Assembly (NCBI GenBank): GCA_016715885.1
Contig: JADJXL010000008.1
Location: 83,630 to 147,629 of the forward strand
Direction: 5' to 3'
DNA length: 64,000 nucleotides
Origin: Polyangiaceae bacterium
Lineage (GTDB): Bacteria > Myxococcota_A > Polyangia > Polyangiales > Polyangiaceae
This document shows, in pieces, positions 37,952 through 44,047 of this stretch (within the stretch, counting starts at the first letter, position 1; the number at the start of each line of letters is the position of its first letter). The notes under the pieces are model-generated. The model searched no databases and was not told the DNA's origin. It worked only from the letters and a program-made list of their open reading frames with translations. A program made the position numbers and the translations under genes.

Positions 37952-38275
37952 ATGTCTGACGCACTTCTGGAAGCCATTCAGACTCGCGACGTCGATCGCG
38001 TGGCAGGACTGCTCGCCAGTGGCGAGGATCCAAATGAGCCAGGTAAGTCTCGCTACGGAACTTTTGGAGATCTGCCTCCATTGCACGCTGCGATTGCCGA
38101 ACTTGAAGCGTTCGAAGCGATCGACGAGGCCCCCCCGGTGCCTGCGGGACCGATCGATTCCGTCGTGCTGCTCCTGAGGCACGGTGCCAGGGTCAACGGC
38201 TGGGACGCGAACAAAGAAGGGTCTCCGCTCCTGGACGCCGTGCTGATGAAGCACATCGAGGCTGTACGGCTCCTG
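37952..38275 (+). pseudogene. Ankyrin-repeat protein, 3' end removed by IS element
   Basis: Starts MSDALLEAIQTRDVDRVAGL. Ankyrin units are clear: RVAGLLASGEDPNEPG, LPPLHAAIAELEAFEAID, DSVVLLLRHGARVNGWDANK and GSPLLDAVLMKHIEAVRLLL, where the IS terminal repeat begins. About 108 codons remain. Ankyrin proteins are often encoded after polymorphic toxins as immunity partners, so it is a candidate immunity gene for the Ntox16-like lipoprotein (inference). Its missing part is not found on the other side of the IS. Confidence 0.75.
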
Positions 38276-38300
38276 CTAGCCCAACTTCCGCAGTTGGGCC
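38276..38300. repeat. IS terminal inverted repeat, left
   Basis: Begins CTAGCCCAACTTCCGCAGTT and continues GGGCCA; hairpin-capable. Matches the right end in inverse orientation with one to two mismatches. Confidence 0.85.
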
Positions 38301-38352
38301 AGGGCAGATCAATAATTTCAAGCACTTACGGCCCAAAGTTGGCACTACAAAT

Positions 38353-40101
38353 CTACGCGACGCGTGGGGTCCGGATGCGCTCGGGTAGGCGTAGCCCGAG
38401 GCGGTCGAGCAGGGCTGCCTGTTCAGGCTCGGGACGGACGATGCAACGAATCCGCAGTTCGCGCCCGGCTTCTCCTGCGATGGGGATGATGACGTCCGCG
38501 CATTGAATGCGATGAAGCTCCTCGAGAATCGTGCGCGGACTGTTGCCCAATCCTGCACGTTTCTGCCACTGTTCCAGCGTTTTCCATAATGCATACGCCA
38601 GAAAGCACACGAGAATGTGCGCCTGTACTCGCTCGGCTTTCTGATGCCATATCGGTCGAATCGAGAGGTCGTTTTTATGAATGCGAAATGCGGCTTCCGC
38701 TTGCGTCAATTGAATGTACGTGTGCCATATTTCTTGCGCCGACCAATTGTTTACGTTGGTGCGCAGCACATAACATCCCTCGCTTTCGCGGGCCCATTCA
38801 TTCCAGTCAAATTGCAGCGCTTTCTGAAGTTTCAATCCTCCGGCCCTGGTTGGATCGTAAACGATTTGTATTCGATAGCGGCCGGCCGCGCGTTCATTGC
38901 CGCCGAGAAGCCGCCCAATTTGGCGTTCGAGCGTGCTTCGATCCACGGGCTTTTTGGCTCGCTCGAGCCGCCGCTCGATTCGTTCGAGACCATCTTCGAT
39001 CCGTTTCGCAAATCGGTCGTGCATCGCCGATTCCTTCTTCGCTCGATCTGCGGACCGGCACAATACAAATGTCTCGGATCCCTTCGAGCACAGCTTAACT
39101 TCCAATCCGTCACGAATTGCCGTCCAGCCCGCCGAATCCAAAATCGCCTCACGCCAAGATTTCATCGCTGCTTTGGGCGTGCCAATCAAATACCGTCTGC
39201 CCGTTGATTCAAGCCATTTCACATTCGCTTCGCTGCCCATCCCGCGATCCATGACCCATACGCGTTGCGCGATGCCAAATCTTCGTTCCATGCTCTCGAC
39301 GATTTCTTTGACCGTCGTCATGTCGCTACGGTTTCCCGGGAAAACCTCGTAGCCAAGCGGAAGTCCTTCACGCGTGACGACGAGCGCGATGCAAACCTGC
39401 TTGCAATCCGAGCGGTGATCGCGACTGTGTCCGCGCTTGGCGAGCTCGTTTTTCTCCGCAAGCCCCTCGAAATATGTGCTCGTCACATCGTACAACAGCA
39501 GATCATATTCAATCGAGAACAATTCGCCGAGTCGCTTGCGCAAATGTTTCTCGATGGCTTCTTTGTGCGGCAAAAGCTCGTCGAGCGCGCGATACAGCCG
39601 GTCATCGTTGACCCGCTCCACTGGTAAATCGAGAATGTCTTCGAGCGCCGTTTTGCGATACCAATCCTCGGCGATGTGCAATTCGCTGGATGGCTCGCAC
39701 AGTCGTGCAATGACCAAAACCGCCGCCATCGTGGACCATGCGACGGACTCTTTCCCTTCGGGCATGCACGACGCGCACAACATATCCAGTTGCAATGCCT
39801 TCCAGAGCGTCCATCCGAGCCACACATCGCCGAAATCACGACTGCGTTCGAGGCGAACAAGATCCGCTCGAATCTTCAAGGTTTGCGGAAGGGGATTATC
39901 TTCCCATAACTCCATTTGATTCGCGCCGCCCGTCATTCGAGCGCCCAACTCCTTCGCGGCCGCTCGCTCCTGCGCATCGAGATTCCCGAGCTGCGCGACC
40001 GTCTGTTGAACGACTCTGCCATTGCGACGAACGGACCGAACCAATCGCCAATAGGTGTGGGTGGTTCCGTTTTTCTTGACCAGCGAGCGACGTAGATACA
40101 T
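38353..40101 (-). CDS. IS1634-family (IS4-like, DDE) transposase, about 582 aa
   Basis: The full frame is intact. MYLRRSLVKKNGTTHTYWRL is the usual N-terminus of IS1634/ISNCY-type enzymes; an ATG six codons upstream is possible. DDE residues are likely Asp in YDLLLYDVTSTYFEG, Asp in RVWVMDRGMGSEAN and Glu in LTQAEAAFRIHKNDL (with the Y-(2)-R-(3)-E-(6)-K neighbourhood). The insertion GHSRDHRSDCKQVCIALVVT between the Asp residues is typical of the group. The C-terminus RLGLRLPERIRTPRVA lies 53 bases from the left inverted repeat's inner edge. Apparently functional, so a recent arrival. Confidence 0.92.
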   Translation of the reverse strand: MYLRRSLVKKNGTTHTYWRLVRSVRRNGRVVQQTVAQLGNLDAQERAAAKELGARMTGGANQMELWEDNPLPQTLKIRADLVRLERSRDFGDVWLGWTLWKALQLDMLCASCMPEGKESVAWSTMAAVLVIARLCEPSSELHIAEDWYRKTALEDILDLPVERVNDDRLYRALDELLPHKEAIEKHLRKRLGELFSIEYDLLLYDVTSTYFEGLAEKNELAKRGHSRDHRSDCKQVCIALVVTREGLPLGYEVFPGNRSDMTTVKEIVESMERRFGIAQRVWVMDRGMGSEANVKWLESTGRRYLIGTPKAAMKSWREAILDSAGWTAIRDGLEVKLCSKGSETFVLCRSADRAKKESAMHDRFAKRIEDGLERIERRLERAKKPVDRSTLERQIGRLLGGNERAAGRYRIQIVYDPTRAGGLKLQKALQFDWNEWARESEGCYVLRTNVNNWSAQEIWHTYIQLTQAEAAFRIHKNDLSIRPIWHQKAERVQAHILVCFLAYALWKTLEQWQKRAGLGNSPRTILEELHRIQCADVIIPIAGEAGRELRIRCIVRPEPEQAALLDRLGLRLPERIRTPRVA

Positions 40102-40306
40102 CGGGATCTCTTGCTGCAATCATGGTCCTTCCGGTAAAACCGCGCAAATCCATCGGTTGGCACTACACGCATGGTTTGGAAGGGCCGAGTGACGGGTCTT
40201 CCCAAATCGGCGACGCATCACTCGCGCACAACAACTCAGGCCACATGCCTGGCCCACATTGTTCCGTGGAATCAGCGTTCGGTGAGCACGATTCTGACGA
40301 CGGGCT

Positions 40307-40331
40307 TGGCCAACTGCGGAAGTTGGGTTAG
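40307..40331. repeat. IS terminal inverted repeat, right
   Basis: The plus strand ends GCGGAAGTTGGGTTAG. Contains the stop codon of micro-ORF B on the minus strand (40328-40330). Confidence 0.85.
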
Positions 40332-40399
40332 TTTCCGCTTGAGCCTCTGCCGATACCGTTCGTGTCGGGGCCGGCTTTGACGCTGGTCTTGGTTTTCAT
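40328..40399 (-). CDS. Micro-ORF B, 23 aa, MKTKTSVKAG type, truncated by IS
   Basis: GAGGAG five bases upstream, then MKTKTSVKAGPDTNGIGRG and four more residues (SSGN). The stop TAA belongs to the end of the IS, so the natural C-terminus is probably lost. The first ten residues are identical to those of micro-ORF A 96 bases upstream. A shared N-terminus with different tails is what RiPP-like precursor families show (leader and variable core), but no biosynthetic gene is proven. It could also be a small regulatory peptide. Confidence 0.55.
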   Translation of the reverse strand: MKTKTSVKAGPDTNGIGRGSSGN

Positions 40400-40526
40400 G
40401 GTGACTCCTCGTTGTTTGCAGAATGGTTGCTGGTTGGATTCGGGTCAGATGGCAGTCATTCGGCCGCCGGCCTTGACGCTGGTCTTGGTTTTCATGGTTC
40501 CTCCTCATTGTTTGCAGAATGATTGC
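40370..40526. repeat. Two 61-bp tandem copies carrying micro-ORF starts
   Basis: Copies at 40370-40430 and 40466-40526 (minus-strand reading: upstream ATTCTGCAAACAA, Shine-Dalgarno GAGGAG, ATG and the first ten codons), about 90 percent identical, 96 bases apart. Conservation covers the ribosome-binding site and leader codons, then stops, as in duplicated small genes. Confidence 0.85.
40445..40495 (-). CDS. Micro-ORF A, 16 aa, MKTKTSVKAG type
   Basis: Strong GAGGAGG four bases before ATG, product MKTKTSVKAGGRMTAI. It lies upstream of micro-ORF B on the same strand and downstream of the methyltransferase-like gene at 40792-41675, so the three may be one transcript. Too short for homology by eye; the perfect Shine-Dalgarno and the duplicated leader argue that it is translated. 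A one-base change near the end would alter the tail, so its length is uncertain. Confidence 0.5.
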   Translation of the reverse strand: MKTKTSVKAGGRMTAI

Positions 40527-40791
40527 TCATTCGTGCGTTCGCGTTCGGTCATTGGCCAATGCAGGTGTCGTGCCACATCGATGAGGCGTTCTTACGCCGC
40601 CTCCGCGGGCGAACTTGTCGCCTCCAAGTCCACATATCGCGCCCCCCATGTGGCCTCTCAGGCGACAACACGCGCTCCCCTGCCCAAGCGACGGCAGGCC
40701 ATGTCGCCTCGAGGTCCACTCTGTCCCTGATGCCATCGCAACGCGCTCTGCGCGCCAATCGGCTCCGCCAGACGTCCCCCGCGCTGGAGAA

Positions 40792-41675
40792 TCATCGTGC
40801 ATCCACGAGATGAGCTCGCGCCCACCAGTAATCGTCGAGGTCACGCCGTTCGACCCGGCCAAACCCGGCCGCGCGAAGCTCGTTCTCCCAGGTTTCGATG
40901 GGCTGTTCGTACGTCGTCCGCGCCGCGCTGCGGTCGAAGTTGCCGAAGAACACGGGCATCAAAAACCCCTGGGCCACGAGTCCGCCATCCCCCGCATATT
41001 CGAGCAGCCCCTTTTCGTAGCGATCGACCACGTACGTCACGTGCTCGGGCGAATACATGTCGGCAAACACGGGCACGTCGAATTCTGCAATCAAAAGACG
41101 ACCAACCTTCCGGCGAAGCCATACGAAAAGCGGCGCGCGCTCTGCGGGAGGGATATTGTGCAAGCTGAACGTGGCCTGGGCGAGGTCCCAACACGCGGCC
41201 GCGTCGTCGCGCACGAATTGCTGAAGCGTCACGTTCGCCGCCTCGTGCGTAATGCCTCGCCCACGAAGCGCCGCGAGGGTCGATTCGAGCATCGCGGCCG
41301 AAGGTTCGACGAGCGTCACGCGTCGAATGCAATCGTTCAAGGCTGGTAAAAGGGCGAGGCCGTCGCCGACGTACCGATATCGAGCAAGTCGGCCCCCTGG
41401 AAGGCGCTATACACGTCGCCGAGCGCCGCGCTGGTCGCTCGATAGAGGCGCGTATTGCTGCCCCCGCGAATGAAGGCGCCGAACGCCTCGCCCGTGACGT
41501 AAACCCCGCTTTTGCCATCGACGACGACCCGCGCGAGGTATACCGCAGCCTCGCGAAACACGCTGCTCGCAGGGTCGAGCTCCGCGGCGCGACGAGCATG
41601 CTCCGCAGCCTCCGCGAACCGGCCGTCCCCGAAAGCGACGACCGAGAGGTAAAATGGCTCCATTGCGCCGTTCAT
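40792..41675 (-). CDS. SAM-dependent methyltransferase with TPR-like N-terminus, one frameshift
   Basis: The N-terminal part (EPFYLSVVAFGDGRFAEAAE then HARRAAELDPASSVFREAAV) looks like a TPR hairpin. SAM motif I begins GADLLDIG; here the frame breaks (about 41370) and the next reading gives VGDGLALLPALNDCIRRVTL with VEPSAAMLESTLAALRGRGI (motif II acid Glu). LAQATFSLHNIPPAERAPLF and RKVGRLLIAEFDVPVFADMY follow, and the end is RDLDDYWWARAHLVDAR. About 294 residues. The start could be 41663, 41675 or 41696. The substrate is unknown; it lies upstream of the micro-ORFs on the same strand. Confidence 0.7.
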
Positions 41676-41897
41676 GATCGATGACCTCGCCTCCAACCCT
41701 CGAAAATTGAATACCGACCTGGCTCATTCCAAAAACGACCCTTCCATCGACCACTCGAACTCGTCTCATTTTCAACAAGACCCTGTTTGTTGAAAATGAA
41801 CCCGACCGAAGTGGTCGGAGCAACCTTCGTTCGCGTGTTGAGGTCGGCCCCAACGGGCGATGGAAGGTTTGTTTGTGGATTTTGCTTTCCCTCGAAT

Positions 41898-42068
41898 GCC
41901 GTTCGACCCTTCTTTGGGCGACTGAGGCGGGGCTCGGTCGACGAACGAAGGGTCGATGGGCGATTGGGGACGGCTTCGATCGAGGTTCGAAGGGTGTATT
42001 TGCGTTTTGGGCTTCCGAATTGTTCGCCGCCGGCTTTTTTCCGGCGCTTCGAGCTGGGCATCGGGGAT
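41898..42068. repeat. About 170-bp direct repeat, copy 1
   Basis: About 93 percent identical to 42676-42845. It contains internal inverted pieces (TTCGACCCTTC against GAACGAAGGGTCG) and an echo of the last codons of the gene at 42798-43469 (KRRKKAGGE-like). No gene of its own. Confidence 0.88.
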
Positions 42069-42152
42069 CGCAACCGCCGTGCCAGCGCCCGAGCCCCTCG
42101 CAACGGGGTTATCGCCGCGTCCGCGTGAGAACGTCGTCGCAGCCACCGTCAA

Positions 42153-42625
42153 CTACCGAAAGACGTCGTCGGCCGTCGATGCATCGATGGCGTTGTCGAA
42201 CCAGCGGTCGAGCACTTGGCGGTCTTCGCAGGTGCGGATACGCGATTGCTGTTCGCCGCTCAGGACCAACCCTCGACGTGCGGCTAGTCGGAAAATTTTC
42301 TCTCGATCGGCCTTGACTTCGCCAGCACGGAAGCCCTCGTCCTTCGCCTCTTGGTAAATGTACTTCCCCAGTTCCTTCACGAAGGGGAATTCCCGAGCTG
42401 CAGATCGTTGGTCCATGGCCAGCCTCATGAGCGCTTCCTGCATAGGTTTGCGGAGCACGTTCCAGAGAACCTGAAAGTACACCATCGCCACTTCCCGGTC
42501 CAGTGTCGAAATCCCCGCAAGCGTAGCGCGAATGACCGCCTCACCCCATTAGCACCCAGGACAAACACGTCAAGTTCGTCAGGGCGGAAAAAGGTTTGGC
42601 TTGGGGCGAAGGACGCCGAAGGCAA
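42153..42625 (-). pseudogene. Rpn/YhgA-like PD-(D/E)XK transposase-nuclease, C-terminal fragment
   Basis: Reads FRPDELDVFVLGANG, then in the next frame AVIRATLAGISTLDREVAMV, VYFQVLWNVLRKPMQEALMR and then AREFPFVKELGKYIYQEAKD, EGFRAGEVKADREKIFRLAA and RQVLDRWFDNAIDASTADDV. This is the C-terminal helical part of Rpn-type (recombination-promoting nuclease) proteins; the N-terminal nuclease core is missing. It is framed by the two 170-bp repeats. A frame break lies near 42545. Confidence 0.6.
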
Positions 42626-42675
42626 TCCGATGCCCCAAATGTTCCATTACAGTCCAAGACGAGGCATTGCCGAAC

Positions 42676-42845
42676 GCCGTTCGACCCTTCTTTGGGCGAC
42701 TAAGGCGGGGCTCGGTCGACGAACGAAGGGTCGATGGGCGATTGGGGAAGGCTTCGAACGAGGTTCGAAGGGTGTATTTGCGTTTTGGGCTTCCGATTTA
42801 TTCGCCGCCAGCTTTTTTCCGGCGCTTGGCGCTGGCATCGGGGAT
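42676..42845. repeat. About 170-bp direct repeat, copy 2
   Basis: Includes the final codons and stop of the gene at 42798-43469 and about 120 bases downstream of it. This is probably the original; copy 1 is the duplicate on the far side of the Rpn fragment. Confidence 0.88.
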
Positions 42846-43469
42846 GATTTCGTGGATTTGAGCTTCGGTGAGCCCCAGGCTCTTCAGGTCGCGTTTGAAG
42901 CTCACCAGCCGCGCGTGCGCGGCGCGGACGGCGGAGCGGTAACCTGCCTCGGCGACCGTTTCAGCAGCTTCCGTGGGCCGGTATGCATCGACAGCCGACG
43001 CATACGGGACGCGAGCAGCTTCGATGGTGTCGGCCCAGGCTGCGCGTTTTTGCTCGGGCCATTGCGGGGCCGATGCTGACAGAATGCGCGCTCGCAGGAT
43101 CGCCATGCGGAGCGGTTGGCCTTGTGGATCTCCGGCGGTATAGGTTTTCGTGCCGCCGGGGTAGACTTCGTCCATGTGCGGGCTCTGGCGCGGCCTGCCA
43201 AGCGCATTCCACATTTCGTCGCGCACGCTGCCGATGGCGTTGTCGGCATCGTTATCCATCGCGAGCACGATGACCCACGCGGCACTTGCGGCTTTGCGGG
43301 TCGCTTCGTAGAGTGTTTTGGCATTTTCAATGGCTTGCACCGACGGTGCGAGGCGGTCTTTACAAGCCTCGGCAATCTCGCCGCCACGAGCCATTCCGTT
43401 TTGGTAGGCGTCGCCAACGTCTTCGGCAATGTCGTCGACGTTGGCGCCTGAACTGATGACTTCTCCCAT
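42798..43469 (-). CDS. Hypothetical helical protein, 223 aa
   Basis: Start at MGEVISSGANVDDIAEDVGD; the frame is open upstream over an FHA fragment but that is not coding in this frame. Sequence: ACKDRLAPSVQAIENAKTLY, AASAAWVIVLAMDNDADNAI, a conserved-looking MDEVYPGGTKTYTAGDPQGQ, LRARILSASAPQWPEQKRAA and a Lys/Arg end AKRRKKAGGE. No family is recognised. The segment with DEVYPGG...TAGDP looks like a loop that might bind something. A lineage-specific protein by style. Intact. Confidence 0.62.
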   Translation of the reverse strand: MGEVISSGANVDDIAEDVGDAYQNGMARGGEIAEACKDRLAPSVQAIENAKTLYEATRKAASAAWVIVLAMDNDADNAIGSVRDEMWNALGRPRQSPHMDEVYPGGTKTYTAGDPQGQPLRMAILRARILSASAPQWPEQKRAAWADTIEAARVPYASAVDAYRPTEAAETVAEAGYRSAVRAAHARLVSFKRDLKSLGLTEAQIHEIIPDASAKRRKKAGGE

Positions 43470-43649
43470 GCGAGCGAGGTGACAGCATGTGGGGCGAGGA
43501 CGCAAGTGGATTTTGTGGGGTCGATGGAGAATGTGGATGGTTGTCGGAGGCGCGAGCAGGTGGATGACGCGTAGCTCACATTGCTCGACGGGGCGAGGCG
43601 CAACGAGGTAGGCTCGATATCCCGCAGTAGACCTAGTTGAAGATGGGAA
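43470..43649. other. Intergenic, no gene seen
   Basis: About 180 bases. AGGCTCGATATC at about 43610 resembles a stretch near 18045; too short to call a repeat family. Confidence 0.4.
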
Positions 43650-43939
43650 AACCATCTCGGCAACTGGCGGGAAGATGCGCGATTCGACGACATCGACGCA
43701 TCGTCCACCCGAACGTCGAGCCGCGAGGAATTCCCTGTCGAGTCCGATGATTCGTAACTGCGGCAGGCGCCGCGTCCCAAATGCACCTCGCCAAATCGCG
43801 CGAGGGAAAACCGAGCAGCAGGCGCGAATGGCCGGTGACTCTCGAGGCACAGAAACAGCAAAGGGGCGCGCGATTCACCTGAATGGTGCCCGCCGTCGGT
43901 CGTGAGCGAAAGGGTGATGGTGTCACGTTCGCGCTTCAT
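43650..43939 (-). pseudogene. FHA-domain fragment (N-terminus of a lost regulator)
   Basis: Reads MKRERDTITLSLTTDGG, then LLFLCLESHRPFAPAARFSL, FGEVHLGRGACRSYES and SSRLDVRVDDASMSSNRASS. HLGRG and the later MSSNRA echo the G-R and S-x-x-H-A positions of FHA domains as found at the N-terminus of myxobacterial sigma-54 activators, though the His is Arg here. It stops without central or DNA-binding domains. Therefore a remnant, in the same orientation as the gene cluster to its left. Confidence 0.55.
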
Positions 43940-44047
43940 GTGTCGATATTACTTCAGATTTCGGATGATATCACGGAGGTCGGGGTCTGCATCGGCCCAC
44001 GCTCGGTCCACGATGACCGCCAATGCGGCCGCTTCATCCGCGCGCCC

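Larger units (their letters stand above)
38276..40331 (-). mobile_element. IS1634-like insertion sequence, about 2.06 kb
   Basis: One long transposase gene is bounded by inverted repeats sharing CTARCCCAACTTCCGCAGTT at both ends (R is G at left, A at right). Each end is itself a palindrome (CCCAACT-TCCGC-AGTTGGG at left). Only TAG matches at the two flanks, so a target duplication is not convincing. Left flank is the ankyrin gene, right flank a micro-ORF whose stop codon lies within the element end. Confidence 0.85.
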
